From positions 1,739,205 through 1,803,204 of the forward strand of contig NZ_MQVX01000001.1 of the NCBI RefSeq assembly GCF_002954325.1: a stretch of 64,000 nt of DNA. Direction: 5' to 3'. Positions 43,736 through 52,070 of this stretch are shown piece by piece. Below the pieces are notes generated by a model, which was not told where the DNA came from, ran no database searches, and was given only the letters and a program-made list of their open reading frames with translations. This DNA is from Aureicoccus marinus. GTDB taxonomy: Bacteria > Bacteroidota > Bacteroidia > Flavobacteriales > Flavobacteriaceae. The position numbers and the translations under genes are program-made. Position 1 is the first letter of the stretch. Every line of letters begins with the position of its first letter.

Positions 43736-45028
43736 TTAAACCAATACAGTTCGATCGATCGTGGCAAAAGCAGCCTCCAGATCGGCTTTTAGATCCGAGA
43801 TATCTTCCAGTCCAACCGACAGGCGAATCAGATCCTTGGTCACTCCCGTAGAAAGCTGGGCCTCATCTGTCAATTGCTGGTGGGTGGTGCTGGCCGGATG
43901 AATGATCAAAGACTTGGTATCCCCGATATTGGCCAACAAAGAGAACAGTTGGGTGTTGTCGGCAATTTTCTTAGCCGAATCGTAGCCGCCTTTAACTCCG
44001 AAGGTCAACAGAGCCCCTTGGCCTTTTGGCAAGTAATCCTGAGCTCTTTCGTAGTAAGGACTGCTGGTTAATCCAGGGTAGTTCACCCATTCCACTTCCT
44101 CTCTGCTCTGTAACCATTGAGCTAAGGCCAGGGCATTCTCGCTGTGTTGCTTCAAACGGATCGGCAGTGTTTCGAGACCTTGTAGAATTTGGAAGGCATT
44201 GAACGGACTCAAAGCAGCCCCAAAATCGCGTAGCCCCTCAATTCGTGCTTTGGCGATAAAGGCGGCATTGCCCAAAGCTTCGTGGTAAACCAAACCGTGG
44301 TAACCCGGTGATGGCTCTGTAAACTCTGGGAACTTTCCGCTGGACCAATCAAAGGTGCCCGCATCGATGATGGCTCCCCCTAGGGCAGTCCCGTTTCCGT
44401 TGATGAATTTGGTCAGGGAGTGAATAACAATATTGGCTCCGTGTTCAATTGGATTGAGCAGCGCAGGGGAGGCCACGGTATTATCCACAATAAAGGGCAC
44501 CTTGGCTTCCTTGGCCACCTCGGCAATTCCTCTAAGATCGATAACATCCAGTTTTGGATTCCCTAGTGATTCCGCAAAAACCACACGGGTGTTTTCTTGA
44601 ATAGCGTCCTTGAAGTTTTGAGGATCATCGGGATTTACCCAAGTGGTGGTAATGCCCAGTCGGGGCAAGGTTACATCCAATAGATTGTAGGTTCCCCCGT
44701 ACACGCTGTTGGAGGCCACAATGTGGTCCCCTGCTCTGAGCAGCACCAAAAGGGCTGTATTCAGAGCCGAGGTACCGGAAGAGGTTACTACGGAAGCAAT
44801 ACCACCTTCCAAAGCGGCCAAGCGCTGTTCCAGGATGTCATTGGTCGGGTTGTTGATTCGGGTATAGATGTTTCCGAACTCCTGAAGCGAAAATAGATTC
44901 GCCGCGTGATCGGAATCATTGAACACGTAAGCTGTACTTTGATAAATGGGTACAGCGCGGGTTCCACCGTTCGCTTTAACGTCGTGCCCAGCATGGAGGG
45001 CGTTTGTTGAAAATTTTGATTGACTCAT
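43736..45028 (-). CDS. metY: O-acetylhomoserine aminocarboxypropyltransferase (sulfhydrylase)
   Basis: 430 residues, the long form typical of O-acetylhomoserine sulfhydrylase rather than the ~390-residue cystathionine synthases. N-terminus FSTNALHAGHD, PLP Lys in HSLTKFINGNGTALGG, and the insertion around FPEFTEPSPGYHGL that marks MetY. It makes homocysteine from O-acetylhomoserine and sulfide. First gene of the operon metY-metX/thrA-transsulfuration enzyme-rrf2, under a SAM-I riboswitch. Confidence 0.94.
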   Translation of the reverse strand: MSQSKFSTNALHAGHDVKANGGTRAVPIYQSTAYVFNDSDHAANLFSLQEFGNIYTRINNPTNDILEQRLAALEGGIASVVTSSGTSALNTALLVLLRAGDHIVASNSVYGGTYNLLDVTLPRLGITTTWVNPDDPQNFKDAIQENTRVVFAESLGNPKLDVIDLRGIAEVAKEAKVPFIVDNTVASPALLNPIEHGANIVIHSLTKFINGNGTALGGAIIDAGTFDWSSGKFPEFTEPSPGYHGLVYHEALGNAAFIAKARIEGLRDFGAALSPFNAFQILQGLETLPIRLKQHSENALALAQWLQSREEVEWVNYPGLTSSPYYERAQDYLPKGQGALLTFGVKGGYDSAKKIADNTQLFSLLANIGDTKSLIIHPASTTHQQLTDEAQLSTGVTKDLIRLSVGLEDISDLKADLEAAFATIDRTVLV

Positions 45029-45054
45029 GATTTCTTTTTTAATTTATTTCCTAG

Positions 45055-45070
45055 TAATCTTATAGGATTA
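45055..45070. promoter_or_regulatory. 16-bp near-palindrome between riboswitch and metY start
   Basis: TAATCTTATAGGATTA, a palindrome except for one symmetric pair. It lies 27 bases before the metY ATG and 45 bases after the riboswitch, within the leader. The minus-strand form contains ATCCTAT, the same half-site as the inverted repeat before cysH. Possibly an operator for the operon's Rrf2 regulator. Confidence 0.5.
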
Positions 45071-45114
45071 TCAGAAATCAAGAGAAGGGAAGGCAGTATA
45101 AAACTGCTTGGGTT

Positions 45115-45214
45115 GTTATCTATCCTTATGGGTAGAATGTAGCACCTTCTTTGTAGGAGAACAAAGGGTTGCTAAGGCTTCGCAGGGTCTAGTCCCTCCA
45201 CCTTTCTTGATAAC
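45115..45214 (-). ncRNA. SAM-I (S-box) riboswitch upstream of metY
   Basis: Minus strand: P1 GTTATC (45214-45209) with GATAAC (45120-45115); core blocks AAGAAAGGTGGAGGGACTAG, CCTTAGCAACCC, and GGTGCTACATTCTACCC match the S-box consensus and the metH copy almost base for base. After P1 comes a small hairpin (GCAGT / ACTGC) without a T run, so translation control or a different terminator must be considered. The metY start is 87 bases further on. Confidence 0.92.
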
Positions 45215-45246
45215 TTAACAATACCTGTAATGAACTTTTCGAAAGC

Positions 45247-45254
45247 CAAATATA
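45247..45254 (-). promoter_or_regulatory. Bacteroidetes -7 box for the metY transcript
   Basis: TATATTTG on the minus strand, an exact TAnnTTTG match, 33 bases before the riboswitch begins. No clear TTG at -33. Confidence 0.5.
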
Positions 45255-45298
45255 GAACGCAATTCTAATTCTGACCTAACTTTTTTATTTTTTATGAA

Positions 45299-46555
45299 TT
45301 ATTTGAGACCGAAGGCGTCTTTCACACGGTCCACATAATCCAGTTTTTCCCAAGTGAAAAACTCCACTTGCTTTTCTACTTTTCCGTTGTAAGGAGACTC
45401 GAATACGCGGGTCTCGCTGTGTGGTTCACGCCCCATATGTCCATAGGCTGCACTGGCTTCATAAATGGGGTTTCGAAGCTGTAAACGCTCCTCGACGGCG
45501 AAAGGACGCATATCAAAAATCTCTTGTACCTTTTCTGCAATAGCACCGTCATTTAAATCGACCTTGGCCTTGCCATAGGTATCGATAAAAATCGATGTCG
45601 GCTCCACAACTCCAATGGCGTAACTCACCTGAACCAACACCTCATCAGACACTCCCGCAGCGACTAAATTTTTGGCAATGTGGCGCGAAGCATAGGCAGC
45701 GCTTCTGTCCACCTTACTCGGGTCTTTTCCACTAAAGGCACCTCCACCATGTGCTCCCTTACCGCCGTAGGTATCCACAATAATCTTGCGCCCGGTCAGT
45801 CCGGTATCGCCATGAGGTCCACCAATCACAAACTTCCCCGTGGGGTTGATGTGGTAGGTGATTTCTGAGTCAAAAAGGGGACGCAAATTAGCCGGTAATT
45901 GCTCAACCACCAGCGGAATCAAAATTTCAATGATGTCTTTTTTGATTCGCGCTAACATGGCCTCATCCTCGTCAAATGCATCGTGTTGGGTCGAAACGAC
46001 GATGGTATCGATGCGTTGAGGAGTATCGTCATCAGCGTATTCGATGGTCACCTGAGCCTTGGAATCAGGACGCAAATAATTCATACGCTCATCCGTACGT
46101 CTTAAATCTGCCAAAACGGTCAAGATACGGTGCGAAATATCCAAGGCCAAGGGCATATAATTAGGGGTTTCTTTGGTCGCATAACCAAACATCATCCCTT
46201 GATCTCCTGCTCCTTGTTCCTCCTTATTGGCGCGATCTACCCCTTGATTGATGTCTTGGGATTGCTCGTGTATCAAAGAAATGACCCCACAGGAGTCTCC
46301 ACTGAATTGATACTCCCCTTTGGTGTACCCAATGCGGTTAATAACATCCCGTGCAATCTGTTGAACATCAAGGTAGGTATTGCTCTTTACCTCACCGGCT
46401 AAGACGACTTGTCCGGTGGTAACCAAGGTTTCGCATGCCACCTTGCTGTCTGGATCAAAGGCAAGAAAATGATCGAGTAAGGCATCGCTAATCTGGTCGG
46501 CAATTTTATCCGGGTGGCCTTCGCTGACCGATTCGGACGTAAAGAGATATGGCAT
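45299..46555 (-). CDS. metK: S-adenosylmethionine synthetase
   Basis: 418 residues. N-terminus [21 protein letters not shown] with the ATP-binding His; [12 protein letters not shown] is the second signature and [19 protein letters not shown] the P-loop-like third. It makes SAM from methionine and ATP. It lies just upstream of the riboswitch-controlled metY operon on the same strand but has its own promoter and a structured leader that does not resemble the S-box. Confidence 0.97.
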   Translation of the reverse strand: MPYLFTSESVSEGHPDKIADQISDALLDHFLAFDPDSKVACETLVTTGQVVLAGEVKSNTYLDVQQIARDVINRIGYTKGEYQFSGDSCGVISLIHEQSQDINQGVDRANKEEQGAGDQGMMFGYATKETPNYMPLALDISHRILTVLADLRRTDERMNYLRPDSKAQVTIEYADDDTPQRIDTIVVSTQHDAFDEDEAMLARIKKDIIEILIPLVVEQLPANLRPLFDSEITYHINPTGKFVIGGPHGDTGLTGRKIIVDTYGGKGAHGGGAFSGKDPSKVDRSAAYASRHIAKNLVAAGVSDEVLVQVSYAIGVVEPTSIFIDTYGKAKVDLNDGAIAEKVQEIFDMRPFAVEERLQLRNPIYEASAAYGHMGREPHSETRVFESPYNGKVEKQVEFFTWEKLDYVDRVKDAFGLK

Positions 46556-46684
46556 ATCAGTACTTTATCAGCAGATTTGACGAGAGTCAGCAGGAAAGAT
46601 TACGCTTCCGAAGAGAAGAAATCACTGCTTTAGCATTTTTTCCAGAGGTTGCAATCAGTCAAATCTGTCCTCTATTTTTAAACT
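46556..46684 (-). promoter_or_regulatory. structured leader of metK, candidate cis-regulatory RNA
   Basis: From the predicted start point (~46684) to the metK ATG the leader is ~128 bases. A perfect 10-bp stem is formed by CAGATTTGAC (46667-46658) and GTCAAATCTG (46580-46571), 15 bases before the ATG. Inside it a nested hairpin pairs AGCAG/CTGCT, GATT/AATC and CTTC/GAAG (46629-46588). A third pairing, AGAGG (46673-46669) with CCTCT (46648-46644), would enclose the 5' arm of the main stem, giving either a pseudoknot or an alternative fold. The S-box core (GGTGGAGGGAC) is absent. The pairing is seen by eye; its function is unknown. Confidence 0.5.
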
Positions 46685-46688
46685 GGCA

Positions 46689-46719
46689 CAAAATTAAGGG
46701 AATTCATCGGCCTCCACAA
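46689..46719 (-). promoter_or_regulatory. Bacteroidetes promoter of metK
   Basis: TTG (46719-46717), a 20-base spacer, then TAATTTTG (46696-46689) on the minus strand: both the -33 and the -7 elements of the Bacteroidetes consensus at correct spacing. Confidence 0.65.
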
Positions 46720-46724
46720 AAAAG

Positions 46725-46752
46725 AAAACCCGGCAAAGAGCCGGGTTTTTTC
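46725..46752 (-). terminator. intrinsic terminator after the small secreted protein gene
   Basis: Stem ACCCGGC / GCCGGGT with loop AAAGA (46728-46746), T-rich on the minus-strand side (TTTTCTTTTTTG). It ends the transcript of the 46765-47148 gene just before the metK promoter; the plus-strand side also has a T run. Confidence 0.82.
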
Positions 46753-46764
46753 TTGGGGTAGAGT

Positions 46765-47148
46765 TTAACTCTTGAACTTCCTGATCGCGGAAGTGGTTTT
46801 TTCTACATTTCGGATCATTTGGGCTCTCAGCTCCGTAGTGTCTTTGGTTTGTCCACTAACCGCTACACGCAGGCGAGGAATCGTCATAATGACGTCTTTT
46901 TCGTTTTTCACCTTGTAGTTCTTCAAGACAACTGCCACCTCAATAGAATCCTGGGCAGCATTTTCCTTAAAGACACCAAAAATGTCATCCCAATCTACTT
47001 CATTCATCTCTTTCACCGTGTCCACCGTGAATTCTACTTTTTGAATGACTGTTTTAGAGGTAGCAAATTGAACTTCTTCTTTTTTGTCCTGGGCTTTAAG
47101 CTGAGTGGATACAAGTAAGACTACAAAGGCAATTAAAGCATTTTTCAT
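46765..47148 (-). CDS. small secreted protein of unknown function
   Basis: 127 residues. The N-terminus is a signal peptide (ALIAFVVLLVSTQLKAQ). The mature part is a mixed alpha/beta domain with no Cys and a C-terminal helix that ends in RKFKS. It is divergent from the two-component system that starts 122 bases away, so it could be its target. I do not recognise a family. Confidence 0.72.
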   Translation of the reverse strand: MKNALIAFVVLLVSTQLKAQDKKEEVQFATSKTVIQKVEFTVDTVKEMNEVDWDDIFGVFKENAAQDSIEVAVVLKNYKVKNEKDVIMTIPRLRVAVSGQTKDTTELRAQMIRNVEKTTSAIRKFKS

Positions 47149-47270
47149 TTGGATTGTTTTTTAGATTACGAGTCAAAATTGCCCTTTGAACCTTAGTGCA
47201 TGGGTTAACCAACGTTAACGAGTGTTAAGCCTGCCAATAAAGACAATACTATCCTTAGTACTTTAGAGGC

Positions 47271-48701
47271 GTGAAGAAAGTCAAACAACACTGGATCGTC
47301 CTGGCAATAGCCCTGACAATGGTTTTAACCTTGGGGACCCAATACTATTGGAATGCTATTCATTTTGAAGAAAATCGCGTTCGTGTGCTACAAGACATAC
47401 AAAAAGATCTTGATCAAGCTGTAATGAACTATTACCAGCGAACCAGTGCGGCCTTCTCTTACACCCTTATCGACACCCGGTCCGAAGAAGAACAAAAAGA
47501 GAATCAACTCGCCATGTACGAGTTGGTTCAAATGGACTCCATGAGCAGGTATTTCGGAGACAAGCAAAATCACAAAATGGGCGAGTATGATTTGGGACTA
47601 AAAGAGGCCATCGTGGATTTAGAAGGATTTACCCTTGTTAGAGGTAAAACCATTTTAGAAACCCGTCCGGACCTCAAGCAGTTCACTAACCGCATGAGTT
47701 GGACAGTACATTCTGATTCCATTCCCCTTTTTGTCTTAGAACAAGAAGTAGAAAAACTGCAAACGGATGGGAAATTTGACTATTCCTACCAGCTGAGCTA
47801 TTATAAAAAAGACAGTCTAATTATTCAATCTCAGCCTATCGAAGTTGAAGAAGTCCTGATATCTCGAAGTAAATTTCTTCCGGAAAATGACCATATTGAA
47901 CTCGGCGTAAATTTACCCCCAAACAGTCTCTTTAAAAAAGGGCTCTTAGGCATTGTTTTATCTGTCATCCTCTCGGCCACCGTCCTCTTCTGCCTATTAT
48001 ACTTGTTGCGCACCATCGCTCGCCAGAAAAAAATCTCAGAAATCAAGGACGACTTTATCGGTAACCTCACCCACGAATTCAAAACACCCATTGCCACCGC
48101 TTCTGCGGCCCTGCAGGCACTCAATCAGACGGAGGCCGCCAAAGAAGATAGTCTGCTTCAACGCTACACAGGAATCGCTCAAGGTCAGTTGGACAAACTC
48201 AATCAGATGGTAGAAAAATTACTGGAAACCGCTTCCCTTCATGCGGAAGAAGTACAGCTGGCCAAAGAAGAAGTGAATGTTGTAGACTACACTAAAGACT
48301 GGCTGGAAAGATTAAAAGAACGCAAACCTCAAGGCAGTTTAGTCCTTCAATTTGAGGAGGGGCTTTCATCCTATTCTCTTGACCGTTTTCATTTCGAAAA
48401 TGCCTTGTCCAATATCATTGAAAACGCTTTTAAATACGGTAAGCCTCCTGTACAAGTCGCTTTTAGTGCAAAAGGAAAATCCCTTTGCATTACCATCACG
48501 GATCAAGGTCATGGAATACCCAAAGAAGAGCAAGAGCGAATCTTCGAAAAATTCTACAGGATTCCTTCAGGTAACCGCCACGATGTCAAGGGCCACGGAA
48601 TAGGACTCTACTACGCCAAGACCATCATCGAAAAACACCAAGGTCAGCTCCGTTACAGTGGAGATGAGCAGACCACCCAATTCGAAATTCTTCTTCCATG
48701 A
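47271..48701 (+). CDS. membrane sensor histidine kinase
   Basis: 476 residues, GTG start at 47271. TM1 is at ~10-28 and TM2 at ~225-248 (GLLGIVLSVILSATVLFCLLYLL), enclosing a ~195-residue periplasmic sensor domain without recognisable family. The H-box is IGNLTHEFKTPIATASAALQ, the N-box ALSNIIENAFKYGK, the G1 box DQGHGIPKEEQ and the G2 box GHGIGLYYAKTII. The kinase and its regulator overlap by 4 bases (ATGA). Among known systems it resembles the RprX-like kinases of Bacteroidetes in layout; the signal is unknown. Two secreted or envelope gene groups flank it. Confidence 0.92.
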   Translation: MKKVKQHWIVLAIALTMVLTLGTQYYWNAIHFEENRVRVLQDIQKDLDQAVMNYYQRTSAAFSYTLIDTRSEEEQKENQLAMYELVQMDSMSRYFGDKQNHKMGEYDLGLKEAIVDLEGFTLVRGKTILETRPDLKQFTNRMSWTVHSDSIPLFVLEQEVEKLQTDGKFDYSYQLSYYKKDSLIIQSQPIEVEEVLISRSKFLPENDHIELGVNLPPNSLFKKGLLGIVLSVILSATVLFCLLYLLRTIARQKKISEIKDDFIGNLTHEFKTPIATASAALQALNQTEAAKEDSLLQRYTGIAQGQLDKLNQMVEKLLETASLHAEEVQLAKEEVNVVDYTKDWLERLKERKPQGSLVLQFEEGLSSYSLDRFHFENALSNIIENAFKYGKPPVQVAFSAKGKSLCITITDQGHGIPKEEQERIFEKFYRIPSGNRHDVKGHGIGLYYAKTIIEKHQGQLRYSGDEQTTQFEILLP

Positions 48702-49378
48702 GCACCTCTACTAGACTTCTTTTGGCCGAAGACGAAGAAACCCTCGGAGGCCTGGTTGCTGAGTATCTATCAACGCAGGGCTTTGAGGTGGAGTGGGCCA
48801 AGAACGGACAGGAAGCTCTCGAACTCTACCTGAGCCAGAAGCCGGACTTGCTTATTCTCGATATTATGATGCCTCGATTGGACGGACTGGAAGTAGCCAA
48901 AAAGGTGCGCATGGACAATGCACAGGTGCCCATTATTTTTCTTACCGCTAAAAGCCAATCGAAAGACGTTGTGGCAGGTTTTAAGGCCGGAGCAAATGAC
49001 TACCTCAAAAAGCCTTTCAGCATGGAAGAGCTCAAGGTACGGACCGAAGCCCTACTGGGTCGTTTGCAAACAGAAGTGAAAACCGAAAGCCACACGATTG
49101 GACGTTGGACCTTCAATCACATTAAGCAAGAACTCAGTATGCCGGAACAACAAATCGCACTCACTCATCGAGAAGCCGAGCTTTTGTTCTATTTGGTTCA
49201 AAATAAGAACGAGGTCCTCGACCGTTCCTTTATCCTTAAAAAACTCTGGGGGGATGATGACTTTTTTTCGGCCCGAAGTATGGACGTCTTTATCAGTAAG
49301 TTAAGAAAAAAGCTCAAAGCCGACCCCGACGTTCAAATCCTGAACGTGCGAGGTCTGGGCTATAAATTGCTTTGTTAG
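48698..49378 (+). CDS. OmpR/PhoB-family response regulator
   Basis: 226 residues. The receiver has the acidic pair in LLAEDEETLGG, phospho-Asp in LLILDIMMPRLDG, Thr in IFLTAKS and Lys in YLKKPFS; all normal. The winged-helix DNA-binding domain (~130-226) is of OmpR type (LTHREAELLFYLVQNKNEV ... ARSMDVFISKLRKKL). It is the partner of the kinase with which it overlaps. Its end overlaps the convergent barrel gene by 4 bases. Targets unknown. Confidence 0.94.
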   Translation: MSTSTRLLLAEDEETLGGLVAEYLSTQGFEVEWAKNGQEALELYLSQKPDLLILDIMMPRLDGLEVAKKVRMDNAQVPIIFLTAKSQSKDVVAGFKAGANDYLKKPFSMEELKVRTEALLGRLQTEVKTESHTIGRWTFNHIKQELSMPEQQIALTHREAELLFYLVQNKNEVLDRSFILKKLWGDDDFFSARSMDVFISKLRKKLKADPDVQILNVRGLGYKLLC

Positions 49379-52065
49379 AGATCGTATTTGATCTTGAAGT
49401 AAATATAGCGCGGTTGCACTAAATACTGAGAAGTACGGAAAAACAGGTCGTTAAAGCTGTCCTGGTTCAAATCGGTATTATTCGTCAGGTTCGTCCCATT
49501 CAAACTAAATTCCCAATGACTATCGGGCTTTTGATACGAAAGACTGGCATTTAAAAATCCGTACTCATTTTCGATGGTGCCCGCTTTATCCCGGTAATTG
49601 AAGTAATCGTAATCGGCCAAAAAGATAAACCCATTCAAGAAAGAGGCATCAAATTTTACAAAAGGACGATCCGTGTAAAAAGTACTTTCAATGGCCCCGT
49701 TCTCGTAATTGTTGATGTTGTAGCGGTATCCGATCTCTAGGTTTGGTGCCTTGCGGAAACTACTGCCCAAAGAAGCCGTATAGTCCTGGGTCAGCGAGCG
49801 TGAGTTCTGGGCCTGATCATTAATGATGTTGAAGGTGTTGGACCAGAAAACCGTGGCCCGTGTAGATACCTTTATCTTCCCAAATGTACGTTGAAAGCTC
49901 CCGGTCCCACTCAGGGTTTCGTCCTCTAGGTTCGAATTGATCGTCGTATTCACCTGGTTGATACCTCTGATGGCTGTGCTGCTTTTGAAAGCATCAATAC
50001 GTCGGCTGTAGCTGGCATTGGCAAAAATGTTCTGCAAGTTGAACATATTGAAACTGAAGAAATTCAAGGACACATTGTGGTAGAGGGCACTCTCCAGGTC
50101 TCGGTTCCCCGAATACAGGGCGTTGTAATTATTGAAAATAAGGCCCTGAGCAAAACTGTTGATGTCCGAAAAATTTCGGGTTACACGGTAATTAAGGCGC
50201 AAACTCTCGGATTGCTTCCACTGCCAATTGATAAAGAGATCTGGTACCACATTGGTCAATTCATCGGTCACCGATGTACCCAATTGGCGGTTCGTCGCTC
50301 TATATTGGTGGACGAAGAATCCCGGATTGATCGTAAACTTGCCAGCGATCAGTTTTAGATGCAATCCGGCGAATAAATCCGAAAAGTCAAAGCGGACATC
50401 GTTGCCCAATTCTGCCTCCTCAAATTCCAACTCCCCTCCTCCATCGAGGATTTGAAATATTCGGGAATCAAAATCCTGCGAACTCTGGGTTGTTCCTAAG
50501 GTGAAGTTCAGATTGCTTTTAGCACCAGTCACCCAAAAGTAATCTAGCTTGGCATCGATGCGATTGGTCTTAACCCGTTGGGCCTGGTTGATATCGAAGT
50601 TACTTTGCCCTGCATCAAAAGGAATGGTCCCTGCAAAAGGCTGCTGGTCTCGAATCGCCTCGTAAAAAGGATCCTCCTCGCCAGTTTGAGACTCAATTTC
50701 AAGCGCAAAAATATGCTTGAGGTTCAGGGTGTAGTACATATTGGAATTCTGTGTCAGCGTATAAGGCTGTTGATCCTGAACTTCCTGAATCTCATCAGTC
50801 ACATCTGCCACCGAAAGGGTATTGGTGTCTTCATTTTCATTACTCAAACGAAGAAGAGCATCGTACTCCCACTGAAAATTGGATGAAGGATTAAAACTCG
50901 AATTGAGTTTGATCAGCCCTAATTTGGATCGCTGGTCAGCTGAGGTCGTGGTTTGTTCCATTTGCCCACTACTGATGAATTGACGGGTTGCAACCGTTTC
51001 TAGGAGTGTATTGCTGTAGGAGTAAATTCCAAACCCACTTAAGCGCCAGCTGTTGCTGGGCTTGTAACTGAAATTAACCGCGCCAAACTTGGTGTTGATT
51101 TCTTTGGCCCGATTGTTTTGCAACAAGGAAAGCCCTAAACCACCCCCTGAGGTAGTAAAACTGGTCCCTGTATTTTGCTGAGTTCCCCCTCTAAAACCTC
51201 CGGTAAAGTTCCAGTAATCCCTTGAAGTAAAAGGCAACTCGCCCACATTATTCAAATCGGTGAGTACGCTTACACTGTACTTAGGGCTGTAGTAAAACAG
51301 TTTGGGATGGACCACGTAACGTTCATCTGCTCCCCCACCTGCTGTAATTTCTCCGAACCAGAACTTCTTCTTTCCTTCCTTCAATTTGATATTCAAAGCG
51401 ATGTTATCCTGGTTATTGGTGACTCCTTTGAGCTGAGAGACCTCGGAATAATTACGTAAGACCTCTACCTTGTCCAAGGCGTTGGCCGGGATGTTTTTGG
51501 ATGCCAATTTGGAATCTCCGTCAAAGAAGTCTTCTCCTTCAACCATGACCTTAGATACGCGTTTACCCTCCACTTCGATTTCTCCGTCGTCATTGACTTC
51601 TACCCCTGGAAGTTTCTCGAGAACGTCCGCCAGTTTTTTCTCGGTTCCTGAAACAAAGGAATCCGTATTGTAAACAAGGGTATCTCCCTTAATGGTAATG
51701 GGAATCTCGTAGGTCACCTCCACCTCATCCAAGTTCTGTGTTGCTTCCAGCATGGTCACATTCAAAATGATGTCTTCCGTATTGGTCGTGATGGTGAACT
51801 CCTTGGGCGCAAAACCCAGGTAACTGAATTTGATTTTATAAGAATTGTTCGCTTTGAGATTGATTTTATATTCCCCTTGTGGGTTCGTAATCCCGAAGGC
51901 TTCAAGGGCTTGATCTTTTTGATTGACCGCAACCACGTTGGCCACATCGAGAGGGTTCTGTAAACTATCACTTACCTTTCCGGTAAGGGTTATGGATTGA
52001 GCAGAAAGTCCCGTACAAGCCAGCAATACGATGAGGCTTGCCCATAGAGTGAGCTTATTTTTCAT
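49375..52065 (-). CDS. TonB-receptor-like outer-membrane protein with carboxypeptidase-regulatory domain
   Basis: 896 residues. After a signal peptide (LLACTGLSAQ) comes a CarboxypepD_reg-like beta domain (~25-110), a plug-like region (KLADVLEKLPGVEVNDDGEIEVEGK, ~140-240) and a long 16- to 22-strand barrel to the C-terminus (YFKIKYDL). No TonB box is obvious. It is likely a transporter or receptor for an unknown molecule. Its start is 5 bases after the GLPGLI gene, a partner relation seen widely in Flavobacteriia. It lies next to, and convergent with, the two-component system. Confidence 0.88.
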   Translation of the reverse strand: MKNKLTLWASLIVLLACTGLSAQSITLTGKVSDSLQNPLDVANVVAVNQKDQALEAFGITNPQGEYKINLKANNSYKIKFSYLGFAPKEFTITTNTEDIILNVTMLEATQNLDEVEVTYEIPITIKGDTLVYNTDSFVSGTEKKLADVLEKLPGVEVNDDGEIEVEGKRVSKVMVEGEDFFDGDSKLASKNIPANALDKVEVLRNYSEVSQLKGVTNNQDNIALNIKLKEGKKKFWFGEITAGGGADERYVVHPKLFYYSPKYSVSVLTDLNNVGELPFTSRDYWNFTGGFRGGTQQNTGTSFTTSGGGLGLSLLQNNRAKEINTKFGAVNFSYKPSNSWRLSGFGIYSYSNTLLETVATRQFISSGQMEQTTTSADQRSKLGLIKLNSSFNPSSNFQWEYDALLRLSNENEDTNTLSVADVTDEIQEVQDQQPYTLTQNSNMYYTLNLKHIFALEIESQTGEEDPFYEAIRDQQPFAGTIPFDAGQSNFDINQAQRVKTNRIDAKLDYFWVTGAKSNLNFTLGTTQSSQDFDSRIFQILDGGGELEFEEAELGNDVRFDFSDLFAGLHLKLIAGKFTINPGFFVHQYRATNRQLGTSVTDELTNVVPDLFINWQWKQSESLRLNYRVTRNFSDINSFAQGLIFNNYNALYSGNRDLESALYHNVSLNFFSFNMFNLQNIFANASYSRRIDAFKSSTAIRGINQVNTTINSNLEDETLSGTGSFQRTFGKIKVSTRATVFWSNTFNIINDQAQNSRSLTQDYTASLGSSFRKAPNLEIGYRYNINNYENGAIESTFYTDRPFVKFDASFLNGFIFLADYDYFNYRDKAGTIENEYGFLNASLSYQKPDSHWEFSLNGTNLTNNTDLNQDSFNDLFFRTSQYLVQPRYIYFKIKYDL

Positions 52066-52070
52066 AAGGC

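Noticed and set aside
46556-46684. A SAM-I riboswitch before metK
   Set aside because: GCAACC and TGCTAA are present, but the GGTGGAGGGAC core and the P3 pairing are missing, so the similarity is probably chance.
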